A stretch of DNA of 64,000 nt from Atriophallophorus winterbourni. Taxonomy: Eukaryota > Platyhelminthes > Trematoda > Plagiorchiida > Microphallidae. The first letter of the stretch is position 1; each line of letters begins with the position of its first letter. A model generated the notes under the pieces. That model had not been told where the DNA came from and ran no database searches. It saw only the letters and a list, made by a program, of their open reading frames with translations. A program made the position numbers and the translations under genes. Positions 11,936-24,670 of the stretch are shown in pieces. The stretch lies in the NCBI GenBank assembly GCA_013407085.1, contig JACCGJ010000232.1, forward strand, positions 22,507-86,506, read 5' to 3'.

Positions 11936-12060
11936 TAATGGCTAATAAGCGGAGCGAGCGTCAAAGGTATTGCCAGTGAAATATTATTCAGAAGCGTCAA
12001 CCACTGTTAAAAATGGTTTATTTTGTTTTAGGATGTCATCAACATATGCAACATTTGATG
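11936..12060 (+). repeat. Dispersed repeat family A, copy 3
   Basis: GAGCGAGCGTCAAA, then TTCAGAAGCGTCAACCAC, then a T-rich run, in the same order as at 7175-7350. Confidence 0.45.
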
Positions 12061-13770
12061 GTACACTTGTAGCGGTATGGGCTTACAAAAATCTATCAGA
12101 GATTACAAAAATATTAGCTACAATGTTGTATGAAGATATACAGATAGAAAATTCAAAATAACTCACCGAAGGCTGAAGTGAGTTGAGCAAGGAAATTGTG
12201 ATGGGAAGGATACTGATTCTCCAAGAAGTCGAAGATTCCGAGTACGAATAGTAATGCAGGAAATGACTTGATTAAATCCGTTAAGATGGAAGTTCAGTTC
12301 AGGTAACGAATAAAGTAGCAAGCTCGCTGAAATGGAGTTATATCCGTGAGAGTTAATGATTCTCACAGTCCAAACATTCACTGCAGTCAGTCCAGACAGT
12401 TGCAAACAAGTTCTCACACAATCGGCTCAGAAACAGCGAGAGAGAACGAACCGCGCTGGTTGGATTCAAAACGTATATATTGTCAAGGTCACAATAATTA
12501 ACAATTGCAAATAGCAAAATGAGTGAAATACAACACACTGACTGCTATCATGACCGTCCTTCATATACACCGGTGGTTGTAGCTAAGAGTGAAAATTTTT
12601 GAACGTTTGTGTCTTTAACAAGCCGGTAAATGTTCAGCTATAAAGAAATCGTGCATGCATTTAGAACGTCAATTTTTGTAATTGGAGAATTTGTATTTTT
12701 CGTATTATTTTTAATTGTTTTGAATTTTGGTGTGCATATTAGAAAAATGAAACCAACAATTTGAATGTTGAAGTCATTGGTGGGCTGTCATTTATTCTGG
12801 GAAGAGCACAGACGATAAATCATCAAAGCAAAAATGTCCTTACGTAGCTTTTTCCAGAATTTTACCACCTTCACGCGCTTGAAGTGCTGCCTAAGATTGA
12901 AACGAATATGGGAACTGCAATGCATTTTCTTCCGTTGAGAGTTTCATTGCTCATAAAAATAACTTTTACAAGCTCTCGGTGCATATAAATTACGGAATAA
13001 TGGATAGTGTTTTAGGTTCTCTGCTTAGACGATGAAGTAGAAGTGCGAACAAACCTAATAAGCCTGGATTTTCTATGAAGTTTTACATCCAAACATTAAA
13101 CCATTCTGGTAGCTCAAAGTTAAGACGCTTCTAGCCATCGCAGCTGAGGCACACTGTGTCACTCATTTGAAGTCATCTGTGTCTACTAAATTCAAGTGCC
13201 AGTTCATTTGAACCAACGTGAAATTTAGTTGACCGTTTTGTGAGTCTGCGTAATTCCGTCAACTGCTGCAGACAACACATGACATCTAGTAAACCAGATA
13301 TTCTACACAAGAAAAGCAGATGAAATTTGAGTTACACGGAATTCTCTGTAAAAAACCTTGTTAATTCCTGGTTCAATAATGAAATCTGCACGAGATGTTT
13401 CAAAGTTGGTTTTGGCTATGCATAAAACTCTTCTCAAGCTTACTCGACCATAATTAACATCCAATTATACGAAAACACCTTCAGATATGCTTACCACAAT
13501 GGATTTCTTTCAATCATCCAGTGCAATGTTTCTGCAAATCAGCTCGTTGTTTTGTATATATAAAGGCTCAGCTAGCAAAAGAGTGAGTATCTTACCACAT
13601 TTGTATGCACAAAATTGAACGGATTAAATTCCTTCCGAATATACATAGTGTCTACAAATTTCTGAATTTCTGAAATATTTATTAACCTATACATTCAAAT
13701 TTTCGAACTGTTTTTACTTACTGCCAAATATTATTTGTTTATTACTTTCTATCTCATTAAAATTCACCCG

Positions 13771-13790
13771 ATATATATATATATATATAT
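13771..13790. repeat. (TA)n microsatellite
   Basis: Twenty bases of perfect AT repeat. Confidence 0.95.
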
Positions 13791-15150
13791 GTTTTGGTGC
13801 TAGGATAGAAATGGTAATATTCATATCAATGAACAAATGATGTCCAACTTGAACTTGATATGATCAAGGTGCTATTTTTAAGTGACGTATGTCAATATAT
13901 TTCTGTACTTTTTAAACCTCGTGTAAAAGCTCCTCACACAATTTTCATCAGTAATAACAATGTCTCCGCTCAACATCACAAGTTTGGTAACGCTGAAAGC
14001 AACATGAAAATATTATTTTATACCTGGGAGATTTACATATATTCCACCAACGCCCTTGTCTTATCGCTTCCACAAGAAGTCGCCGTTAGCTTTATGTTTC
14101 TAAACTTGATGATCCGAATAGGAAAGCTTGCAACACCTACCTGACTACCGCGGTCTATTGACACCAAACAAAATCAATTGATGATTTCGGATAAAATTTC
14201 CTTGCTCTGCTTTCTGTAGTAAGAACTAGAAAATAAACCCTAGTAATAAAAAATTCTCTTCTATCTAAACGAATATTTCAATTGTGGATAGACAAGTGAC
14301 GCTCGGGTGTGATTTACTGTGAAAACTGGTTCTGTAGAACTGCGTGTTGATGTGCGTTGCTGACGACATAGATACTATGGTTTATAAAACACAAAAACTA
14401 GTAAGAGATCAAATTGCTTATTCGTTTGTGGTCCCTCCTCAAATTCATCAACTGCAAAACCGAATTTAATTTAAATTAATTCAAATTAATCAGGGGCACC
14501 ATTTAAGGCAATTTTATGCTCTATGCATCCCCTACAATTTCATTTCACTACCAAATTTTATCACTCAACAATTTTGGGATATTTTACAAATGTTCTATGC
14601 AAAATGGAGTCGATTATTAAATTTTTCATAAAAGTTCAACACACTACAATTCCGCCCGTTCAGCGAATCAATAATTCTCATACAATTGAACGAGATTCGC
14701 AATTCACACGATTTTGTGCGTACCTGCTTCATTTTTAGTCAAATTTCAACGTATTGTTGTGTGTGTTGATATAGTTTATTGTGCTCGTTTTCAACCACAG
14801 CACTGGCACCACTTATTTCGTTTCCACTATTTCCCAAACGCTGTCGGGTGATTTTCAATGAGATAGAAAGTAGCAAACAAATAATTGTTTGCCGTAAGTA
14901 AACGCAGTTCGAAAATTTTAATGTGTATGTTAATAAATATGTAATTAAATGAAATATTTGCAAATACTTATTTTATTAAATAATGAAAGATAATGTTTTG
15001 TGTATATATTTTGTTAACGCTATATAAACGGTTTCATTAAAATGTAATTTTTACGTTAATCTTTCATTCTTCAAATAGTGTCTATCGGGAATATGTCAAT
15101 TTATTCAGATTAAATGCCAGCATTCAGGAACACTATATAAGCCACAAACA

Positions 15151-15151
15151 T

Positions 15152-15208
<57 letters not shown>

Positions 15209-15209
15209 A
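15151..15209. repeat. (TA)n then (GT)n microsatellite
   Basis: About 48 bases of nearly perfect TA repeat followed by a short GT run. The minus-strand ORF across it (15105-15305) is an artefact. Confidence 0.95.
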
Positions 15210-15359
15210 ATTGATGCTTGGTACATAGTAATCTAATTCATGCATGCAGTACGCAATGTCTAAAATATCCCTCGACCAAATCACAGACAAATATAGGAGA
15301 TGCACAATTCAAAATTATCGGTAGAAGAATTAAAGTACTGTAAAATACCACAGAGCGTA

Positions 15360-15865
15360 CGTAGTAACTACAAAACTGGTGACCGGGCTATACATCAGGC
15401 CATACGAGGAGCGGATTGCAACACTAAACCTCTTTGACTTCTCGTACCGTCGTCTCAGGGGTGACTTGATCCTGCTTTTCAACATTCTGCATACAGTGGA
15501 TCACCCAATTGAACACCTGTTTCATCGGCAAGAAGCACGTGGTAGCAGATCGCATGGATACAAGTTAATTATTCCACACTACAGATCAAATTGTCGAAGG
15601 TTTTTCTTTGCTGTCAGAGTCTGTTTTCTATGGAACTCCCTGCCCCCACATATCATTTGCGCATCAACCCTGAACTTGTTCAAGGCTGAACTTGACAAGT
15701 ATATGTTGACTAAACCCAACCTCACACCTGAATACACTTGCTGACTTTCCATATTGATAAAACAGTTGTGTTATTTTTATGCCTTCCCTATATTTTTAAT
15801 CTGTGGTTACTGTAAAGTATTTGCTTTTTGGACCATTAAAACTTTGAATTACTTTGAATATTCGC
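15360..15865 (+). pseudogene. CR1-like LINE, 5'-truncated 3' end with tail
   Basis: The ORF at 15379-15744 holds RPYEERIATLNLFDFSYRRL, then RGDLILLFNILHTVDHPI, then CFLWNSLPPHI and LNLFKAELDKYML. This is the end of a CR1-like RT protein. The same family ends the elements at 30401-31470 and 60431-61892. The 3' untranslated part shares TTTTTGGACCATTA with them and finishes in the repeat TTTGAATTACTTTGAAT at 15842-15859. The first 121 codons are still open, so the copy is not very old. Confidence 0.85.
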
Positions 15866-16777
15866 CATCCATGGGTCCACAATTGAGCAAAAATTATGCG
15901 TTGGCATGTTGTCAAATCTGTGACCAATTTTTGTTATCTTTAATGTAAAAATGCTTCAAAATAAGCCCCGAACAATACAGTGAAGAACGTCATAGACTGA
16001 ATATTGATTAAAACTGTTTTCCATTCTTACACATACCCTGACATCAAGATTGTTTTTCACTACTCTATCCATTAATCAATCTTACGCTAGTCAATGGAGA
16101 CACAAGAACTGTTCTGTTTCCAGCCGCAGGTTGTGTAAAAGAAGAATAGTTATCTGATCGTTGTCAACAATCTGAAAAATGTATCGGTGTTAGCGCAGTA
16201 AATGTGAACTGACTTAAACCCGTGCCAAAATTATTTTAGTTAGGTAGTTTTTCTCGTTAATCCAATGTTCAAACTCCACAAAACTGATCTTCCGTCTCAT
16301 CTTACTAAAGGCACTAGCTCCACACAAGCAGTTAAGCTTAACTGAGAAAATTGTAAGAAAAAAGAACAGAAAAAGAATGATGTTAGAATTGAGGTACACA
16401 GCAAATAGTTCCCAAGATGCCAGCGATGCTCTCACATAACTATAACTGTATGCTCACCCATGGCGATTTCCTAGCTTCGAATTTTTATACAACGATGAAC
16501 GTTACGCTGATAGGCTGGATAAAAATGAGCTCTGGCACCAATATCACCCATAATTTGTTTTAGGACCATTGCCATTTCTGAAAGCATCTCGAGTTATTTT
16601 GATTTGATCACATAGTATTCTTTCATACATTTTATATTTTAAAGGGTGAACACTTGTAGGTTTCACGAAGGGTTTCATTATATAGCCGTAATTTTTCATT
16701 CGATTATTAAGGTAACAACCTGCTTCAGGAATATTTAATTCATCAATAACTAATGTTTTTAATGTAGGATTTGGGCG

Positions 16778-16795
16778 AATAAATAAATAAATAAA
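16778..16795. repeat. (AATA)n microsatellite
   Basis: Four and a half units of a 4-base repeat. It could be the tail of an old insertion, but no protein remnant precedes it. Confidence 0.85.
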
Positions 16796-17383
16796 TTCAA
16801 ATTAACAGAAGTGATCACATTGCATGTAAATACGGATTTTAGTTCATGGTCGTGGTTTTAACCCAATCTTCACGTATTTGGGTACGTGATTGAACAGATT
16901 TGGTCGTAGCAAACTTTTCCATCAGTGGAATACATAATCCCAGCTACGGATGTTTCGCTGAAGTGGATTTGTATGCAATCTCTGCACGGTGTCTTGTCTA
17001 TGTTGTGCTACTTGATGTAGAAAAGTAGTATACTGTGCACAAACATATATATTGTTAGATAACAGATTTGACACCGTTTAGCAATTTCAATCTTGTAAGA
17101 AAATGACATAAACGCCTCCACTTGAGGCATTTTTTATTATTGATTTATGGAGATCATGTCAGATCCACTAAGATCGAATCGCGCGCCGCTTCTAACGTCT
17201 ATTACGTTCGATCCAACGTTAATCGCATTTTTTCAATTTACAATACAGCAGTTCATTGCCTAGTGATTCCCACTTAAATGAAGATGTGCCAACAAATAAC
17301 GACAGCGGACTTGTAATGAATGAAAACACTAATTGGTCAACTGTTAATTACGCAAATGACGAAGTATAAAACCATATTGTATT

Positions 17384-17518
17384 ATAGTAACGAATCTAGT
17401 AACTAGATTGTCGACTCGAGTTTTCAATTCAAACTGATTTGCTTTTGTTACCCTTCCACTCCAATGTTTCTGTTTGCTTATTTCATGAACAAAATGTGAA
17501 TAGTAACGAATCTAGTAA
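17384..17518. repeat. 98-97 base segment flanked by 19-base direct repeats
   Basis: ATAGTAACGAATCTAGTAA occurs at 17384-17402 and again, unchanged, at 17500-17518. The first copy also forms a palindrome, AATCTAGT-A-ACTAGATT (17393-17409). The arrangement resembles a target-site duplication around a short insertion. Confidence 0.6.
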
Positions 17519-17857
17519 ATAGAGTCTCGCCAGTATTTCTGCACGAGTTGTTCTAATCTCTTCACATGACCATTTGATAGCTGCGGGACTAATCATCCAA
17601 TTCTATTTCCACATAGCTGCGGATGTGTTTCTTATGGAATCCACCCGTAACTAAAAATCACTAGCCAAAAATTAGAAATGTAAGAAATTGAAAAATTAAA
17701 ACAAAATTTATTCAGTCTCCAAGGTCACTGGGTTCAAATAATAATGAAAACAAGAACTAATATTTAAAAGTTATACAGATACATTTACGTCAATCATACA
17801 CAAACAAATGTTTGGGGATACCCACATACAGCAGAATATGTCATATCAAGGCATGCG

Positions 17858-17932
17858 CATTCTGATCGTAACGCAACTACTTGATATATGCAAACAGCGC
17901 GAATCAGTACGTATGTGTGATGGTAATGGACA
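17858..17932 (+). repeat. Dispersed repeat family D, copy 1 (hammerhead-like, decayed)
   Basis: Aligns over about 75 bases with 32404-32482: CATTCTGATCG, then ATGCAAACAGCGCGAA, then ATGTGTGATGG. The inner ATGC-AAACA-GCGC can form a short stem (U-G, G-C and C-G pairs). The flanking core bases TTGATAT and GAATC are mutated from CTGATGA and GAAAC. Confidence 0.5.
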
Positions 17933-18896
17933 CAAAAATTTCTTATATCGTATCACTGTTTAACGCATCAAGCCTCACTCAACATATCTCTCATGATTAC
18001 CAATTTTTCACTTCATCTAATTCACAGTCTCGTTCTAAATTACGTGAGGGAGTTCAAAACTAAGCCTTTGATAACAATTTTTTAATGATCGTGAAACAAT
18101 CTCGTGTGAAGTTCTTGAGAAAAGCCTGATAACCATATGCTATCATTCAAAAGTTAAAGTTTAAATTTTATTCTTTGAACTTTGAAAAACTTTATTCTCT
18201 CACCAGGTGCAGGCGGCCTGCGACAGGTGGACTAATTTACTTAAATAAGGGTAAGATACGAGAAGGTTTTTCGTATATGATTTCAAAATAGTTGAAATAG
18301 TTGAAAATCAAATATGCGAGGACAATTACATTATATTAATTTTCGAGAGTTTCTATGATATTTTCACGCTAATATTAAAGCACGATTTTTCCCAAATATA
18401 TTTACTGACGTAAACGAAGTGCCGACAAACGTTTCAATCTGAATTTTAACAGCACAAACCAAGTTATTAATTTGGTAATAAGAGAGAATAAGAATCGTTG
18501 AGTAGTAATAAATTCTTACGCTGTGTACACTTAGGATGCAAATAGCTATTTCTGAACGATTGCACGAAAATAAATTACTTTTTATATTGTAGCCAGTTTA
18601 AATTTGTTTTATGTACTACAGCTAACTTCTCATAATGTTATAATCCCTCTCGTTTAGTTTCGCGTAATGAGATTTCACAAATAACAAAAAACTCACAGTG
18701 AGACTCATACCTCTCAAGATTGTATATCGCGGGACCTCTGACCTACAGTATTTCTGTGAAAATATAAATATAAATAATCATATATTTATATTTACAATAT
18801 AATATATATATGAGTGTATATAAAGTAGATTAAAACATTGTGACCATTCTGTACTTGTGATCCGCCATGTATGAAGTACTTAACAATTGCTTAATA

Positions 18897-20820
18897 TTAA
18901 TGGGGTGGTACGTCGATTAGGGTAGGCTCTGAGTGAAACACTGAAGTTCAAAATCGGCAGACTGATTGAATAAGCACATGCTCACAAGAGAACGAAATTG
19001 TAGCCTTTCTGAAACTGAAGATTGACGATAATTCGCAGATCGTTACTAAAAGATTCGAGCATAATCTTCATTTTGTTGTTGGCAGCAGTACACAAATTTG
19101 GATAATGTTGAAGCGAGCGGCCTGAATGCTGTATAAAGCTAGCGATACTGCTACTACTTGGCAACATTTTCATATTGTGCTCAACAAAATGACATCACTT
19201 ATTCGAGAGGATAATGAAGCGCACCTAATAATACCGCCATCAAAAATAGAACTTAACCTTAAGTTAATATACAAAATAATGAACGCAAAGCGAAAGACGA
19301 ACTAGGTATTTTCGCTGTCCATAATTGTGAAAGACTCACTGAGACCACGTTAAAACCGCAAATGCTTTTGCAATTTATTACTCTAAATTCTTTGTGTCAA
19401 AGGTTCCATTGGCAAGTACTAAGTAATTAGATAACCAAGAAATCGAAACATTTAGAGAAATTTTGATATATCACGTCAATTGGTCAAAAGGAACGTAAGA
19501 CAATCCCCAAGTGGGTACGGCATTACCCGTTTGTCTTCAAGTTCTGTCATCTTCAGCTTTGTGAACTGCTTTCTATTCAATTTAAATATCCGTTGTTTTA
19601 AGGAGTAGTGCCAAAAGTTCAAAAGTTCGGCTTCTATTTAAAGGCCGTTGTCCATCTGACACTAAAAATAATTATCGCGTTAAACTAACAAATGTTATTG
19701 CAAAGTTTATGTAGCGCAGTCTAAGAAAGAAACGCGTAATTGATTTTAGCCATCGCGGCATGGATAACGATCGTAACGCTCCCGTTCAACGAATCTTCTC
19801 ACAGTGTTAGACAACTGGAAGGAAGTGTTGGACAGAGGCAACGGTATTCACTTTTGCCACTTGGAAGCATATTAACGTTTTGATAGCAACGCACTACTCA
19901 TGTGCTCGCGCTACCACGATCAGCAAAGTCCCACAAAGAACTGTTTTCAGATCGTCTCTTTTCCTGTTATCCGGAAACAATTTTCCAACTCAACATCCAA
20001 AAAGGTTCCGTTCGTGCATGATATGAAAATTTGGACAGCTGCTGATTACGCGAAGGGATTTGGAGAGTGTGTAAACTTATGTGGCTGGGAATGATATGCC
20101 ATGGAAAACACAGAATAGAAAGATTTTCCATCTTGGAAAGAATTTTTCTTAAACATATAGATTACTAACTAAAATCTTAGCATGAAGCTTTGTGAGAAGA
20201 ACTTCAGATTATTGATTAACAGGAATGTGAAGATAAAAGTTTACTTCCAGATTGTTTATAGATAGGCCAGCAAGTTTCTATTCATCATTTGAAGATTCTG
20301 GTTACTAACGTTAGCAAGGTTAATGCACGTCTATCTTAGTCAGACAAATGAATATGTGGTATAAGTCTGGGCTTCTTGGCTGCAAAAAGATATTCTCCAC
20401 TTCGATAAAGTTCATGACGGGGCAATGAAGTTAGTGATGAGTCTTCTTAATGACCCCTACAGTGAAATATTTTGACGTATGTGTCTATGAGCGTTTACCC
20501 AAAGCGGAATAATGTCTACCCTTGGATAACCACTAAGACAATGGTTTCAAGATATTTGTGAGAATGTTACACGCTGGTATATGCTGTCCCTCTACAACCA
20601 AAGTTCACGTATTTATTTCCAGTTCTGTTTTTCGCCTAGCTTGTTCTAAATTCCTTGACTTAACATGAAGTAGACTCTCTGTGCTTGTGACATTTAAGAC
20701 AATATTTCTCAACATATACAGAAAAATATCCTCAATCAACCAAACCTTTAGTATTCTAGTTTTATTCTATGATTTTTCACATTTCAATTTATACAGTAAT
20801 CATGCAATGTTATAAAACGG
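18897..20820 (+). pseudogene. CR1-like LINE, long decayed copy
   Basis: Plus-strand homology begins abruptly at 18897 at the same point as the minus-strand element's sequence near 63200. It runs through the linker (IDDNSQIVTKRFEHNLHFVV; SLIREDNEAHL; LKLIYKIMNAK), RT start (LCELLSIQFKYPL), catalytic region (FVHDMKIW where FADDMKIW is expected), KIFHLGKN, AMKLVMSLLNDPYSEI and the 3' untranslated region. Many stops and frameshifts, and an inactive catalytic site. The minus-strand ORF at 18982-19173 is its antisense shadow. It is the same family as the element at 59570-64000. Confidence 0.8.
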
Positions 20821-20974
20821 ACGCTTTTTTACTAGGTGACCTTATCCAAAAGTGTGGTGATTAGAATCAGTTTCTATAACACGAACCGATCTCGGAGAAT
20901 ATAGTCAATCAATCAAGAAGGCGCAGTTATTACAAATTCATGTTTTCGACCACTATTTTTACCGATTCTATACA

Positions 20975-21470
20975 TGAGTGCTTTCCAAAGCTGGTCACCC
21001 TATTACGTTAGCGCCGCCTGCGGTAGCTTGGTCATGTCTATAGAATGGAAAATTGTCGTATTCTAAAAGATCTACTCCATGGTGAGTTGCAATTAGGAAG
21101 TCGACCATTGGGCTGACCGCACTTGCAGTATAAAAGAGTTTGCAAAAGAGATATGAAAGACCTTGGCATTGAACCCGCGAACTGAGAAAAACTTGCTCTT
21201 GACCGCTCACTTTGGAGGCATTGTGTGAAGCGTCGTCTGCAAGCTGAGGAGGAGCAGACACAGCTTTTGGCTGCTGAACGCAGATCACGCCGCCGGCGTG
21301 TAGCTGACGCCTTACAACAGAGTTCTGACCATCGTTGCAAGCACTGCGGGAGAGATTGTTCCTCCCGAATCGGACAGTTTAGTCATTCCAAAAGTTGTAA
21401 AACATGAAAATTCATTTGATTGTCATGTACATCAATGGTCGAAATCGACCGAAGTAGGCCAACAACAACA
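20975..21470 (+). pseudogene. RTE-like LINE, 3' end with C-terminal Cys/His motif
   Basis: A 5'-truncated copy of the C-terminal end of the element at 27975-31795, without the nested insertion. It reads SMEW-like VYRMENGRI, then a Lys/Arg-rich helix (KRRLQAEEEQTQLLAAERRS) and the ending CKHCGRDCSSRIGQFSHSKS. This C..C...C....H pattern is the usual C-terminal zinc-binding motif of many APE-type LINE proteins. It serves as the uninterrupted reference for the nested insertion at 30401. Confidence 0.85.
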
Positions 21471-21889
21471 TGAGTATGATGATTATTTAGAGGTAAAATG
21501 AAACACCCAAATATTTCCAGTAAACCAGTTTATTTGTGATCATTTTATGTGGAAACAACTTGAAACTGTTTTACAATTCCGAATGAACCTGCTTGCGAAT
21601 AAATTGTCTTTTTCAGTTAATTAAATGTGAAATCTGTTTTCAATAATAATTCGTGAGATGTCATCGATACGCTTATGTTTAATAAAAAACTACATAATTT
21701 CGGAGTATCAAAACAAAATATAAAACGCTATATCGACAATGCAAATGAATTCTCAATTGTTCAATGACAACATAATTTTGAGCGATATATTTTTAGACTA
21801 AAGGGATGAGTGCTCCCTGATATAGTGATGCTCGCTGTGATATGTTTTGATGGAGCATCAGAGAACGATTATGATTTGAGTAGTTTGTT
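21471..21889. other. No gene found
   Basis: AT-rich spacer between the RTE-like 3' end and the ORF at 21890. Nothing recognisable. Confidence 0.5.
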
Positions 21890-22306
21890 GTGGAGTCGGT
21901 AAGAGCGATCTGTGAGATAATTATTAATCATTCGACCACAGGAAGGACACGGTTGTTTCAAAATAATCTCCAAGATAACATCTTGGAATATAAAACTGGT
22001 GCAAGAAATAATTCAGGTGGGATACTCTTTCTTAATAAGTCGTTTGAAAAGAAAGCGAGAGAGCAAAAAAATTTTATAGAGCTTAACGCCAATGTTACGA
22101 AGATGAAATGCATAAACATTGAGCCTACACATAGAATTAAGATGATGAGTTCACGTTACGTTATCGGAAATGATGAAAATTTTGTGCTAAATAAGGTACG
22201 CAAATTTAATTACATATTCCTGGAGATTGCTGGAAAAAGCATCATCAAGCTGGTCGCTACAAAGCTGAATAGACACGATTACTATACCTTTTTCCCGGGT
22301 GAATAG
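21890..22306 (+). CDS. Unidentified 138-codon ORF
   Basis: The open frame begins at a GTG codon; the first ATG is about residue 71, so the true start, if any, is unclear. The product would be soluble, rich in Lys, Asn and Ile, with no membrane segment or known motif. The last 36 codons also occur at 2-112. All six base changes between the copies alter an amino acid, which argues against a functional protein. It could be a relic of a transposon ORF or a chance frame. Confidence 0.3.
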   Translation: MESVRAICEIIINHSTTGRTRLFQNNLQDNILEYKTGARNNSGGILFLNKSFEKKAREQKNFIELNANVTKMKCINIEPTHRIKMMSSRYVIGNDENFVLNKVRKFNYIFLEIAGKSIIKLVATKLNRHDYYTFFPGE

Positions 22307-24670
22307 TCAGCGTCCCTCTTTTGATCTGATTGTGCTTTCATTTGATGCATTGGAGATGGTAGTCTTAAATGAATAGAATTGCTACGACATCAGCGTATTT
22401 GGAACAACCACCTTTATGTCCCATACCCTTGAAATTCGGTTGCTTTTATGTATCATTTGCCAAGAAGCTGAATTTCATGTAATTAATAATACCAGGTAAA
22501 TTGGGTCATTTATTGAGATCTCATGGACTAAATAACAAGTAAATAAACTCTTTATCAAGTTCTTTAAGCTCGTCTGAAAACAGGCAACTAATTTGCACGA
22601 AAACTAATGTTGAATATTCAATAGAGTGATTTTAAGACTTTTTAAAACTTTCTTTCATTTTTGTGGGTTTTTTTAATTTCACTCACACAATTAAACGAGA
22701 AATTTCTAATTTCGAACTATCGAGTAGACGCTTAAGTCATTTATGCTTCCAACTAATCAAGCTAGAATGAATCGTGCATCAACGAGGTGTTTGATGATCG
22801 CTTGCATGCCATCATCCAGAGGTCCACTTCGGTGCACACCCACAAAGTTTTATCACTGTGTGCCTACGCGCATGACTTGGACACACACCGTTCTGTGAGC
22901 GTAATCGGTCAGCATTGTAGTTCATTATGAAACCTGAACCGTCCTGTTCCGGTAAGTGAGATATCGATCATTGATGAGCTTATTTCGCGTTATCCTGTTT
23001 TAAAATATATCTCATTAATTTCAACTTTATTTTTAAATTAATTATAAACTAGCTGGTCAACACAGAATGTTTTGTATTAGTTGCGTGAACCTGCAAATCC
23101 TCCAACATCCAATGCCTTTCGTTTTTGAATGAATTTTTGAAGAATTACTTATTGGAAAGCATTTAGATTTTACCAATGACAACGCATGCGTGTAGTGAAT
23201 ACGTTTAAATTTGATAATATTTTCAGGTGGGCGAATAGGTATAATTTGTAAATTGGGTTATATGTTACATTGCGTTACTCCACAGTAAAGATAACTTACG
23301 CGGAAAATTCAGGTTGAAATTTTCTGAAGTCATTTTTGGTATATCACATTTGGTTTGGAAAAAAACATGTTATTGATATAAGTAATAAACTGTGCTGCAG
23401 GGGGACAATGATTGGGCTAGCGTCTTTGATTTAGGATTGACATGTAAGTTGAACTAAGCATTAAATACATAATACTTAGTGCTGTAAACAATTCGAATGT
23501 GTATGTACTACTACATATTAGCTTGAAGCTGCTTATTCGTTTACCATTCGCAGACGTTTTCATTCAGAGGAATCAATCGCATAAAACCGGAACATGAATT
23601 TAATCATTCGATGTGCTTTCCATGGTTGATTGCTAACGCGATAATAATGAGATGCCCGAGCTGGGACCCATGCAGAGATGGCCGACCTATATGAGATCGG
23701 TGTCAGAACGATATTCGTTGGCATTTATAATAAACAGCATAGGTTGCGTGGCTCCGTTCATTTTTGAAAGTCACCAGTCTATGTAGCACGGAGTGTCACA
23801 GAGAATCGCAAATCATTACAGAACTTACGATCTAGTCTCGGCACCCGGAATTCTGAGAACATGATGGTGAAGAATAGAAAATCAGTATTCGGTTTCCCTA
23901 GGGTATGATGGAGCAGTAAAATGTATTGATCCAATGCTTAGAACTGTTGTTAACGTAGTATGAGACGGAATTCCACACATACTTAAATTTTTAAGTGTTC
24001 TTAGCCATTTTAATAATGCACTTTTATGAATTTCGATTGTTGCTTGTATCCCCATTCTAGCATGAACAAACCGTCACTCAATCTTAAGGAGAAGACATGT
24101 TTTTATTTATCTAGAGTATAGATAGTGTAAAATTGGCGAACAAGGGCCTAATTGGAAGCCAGTGTTAATTACTTTTCATAAAATGAATCACCACGTTCTA
24201 AAACAGAAACACGAAGTGATTCTTTGTGAAGTGGAGGTATGCTAGAATTGTACAATGTTCTACTGTTGCTTGTGTACCTTATACTAACACCTCACAATCT
24301 TGAATTGCATCAATTGCAATCGATTAACTTTAATGCACAATGGGCTAGGCCGAACAAGCCCAGCGTATGCCTACGTGAGCTGGCAACCCTGAGTTCATCA
24401 TAGGTTTTTTTTGTGGTGATCATATCTTAGATAAGCAATCGAGTGTTACTTAACAATGTAACCACTATTTTTATAAAAAGTGTCATTTCTTTGCATCGAA
24501 ACATAACATTAAGCATGGATTCAACTGACTCAAATCACATTGCTTGATTGATCGAGGTGTATTTATGATTATATTGACATAATATACTGTATTTATAACA
24601 ACATTGTTGCTGTTTTTGAACAAATTCTCCAAAACACCCTTCAAAACTGTTGCTTTCCAATGCCACAGTT
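22307..24670. other. Non-coding sequence upstream of exon 1 (copy 2)
   Basis: Matches 113-2472. No exon, RNA gene or mobile element protein recognised. The SLC9B promoter or a 5' untranslated exon may be here, unseen. Confidence 0.55.

Larger units (their letters stand above)
11651..15150. other. No gene found; hairpin, family A copy, microsatellite
   Basis: Contains a perfect 11-base inverted repeat (11815-11825 with 11863-11873), a family A repeat (about 11936-12060) and a TA run (13771-13790). A 94-codon ORF at 13860-14144 has no recognisable family. Confidence 0.5.
15866..18896. other. No gene found; repeats only
   Basis: AT-rich DNA with an (AAAT)n run, a 19-base direct repeat pair at 17384/17500, and a degenerate copy of repeat family D (17858-17932). 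The block near 16860-16920 (CTTCACGTATTTGGGTACGTG) recurs near 27250-27310 and is another dispersed repeat. Confidence 0.5.

Noticed and set aside
12160..12545. Possible LTR sequence
   Set aside because: Looks LTR-like in composition, but no partner LTR, primer site or polypurine tract was found.
13860..14144. 94-codon ORF as a gene
   Set aside because: No known motif, no supporting splice or conservation evidence, and of a length expected by chance in an AT-rich 64-kb window.
15105..15305. Minus-strand ORF with Ile-Tyr repeats
   Set aside because: Translation of the TA microsatellite.
18982..19173. Minus-strand 63-codon ORF (MKMLPSSSSIASFIQ...)
   Set aside because: Antisense shadow of the LINE linker. 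The plus strand matches the minus-strand protein at 62637-63188.
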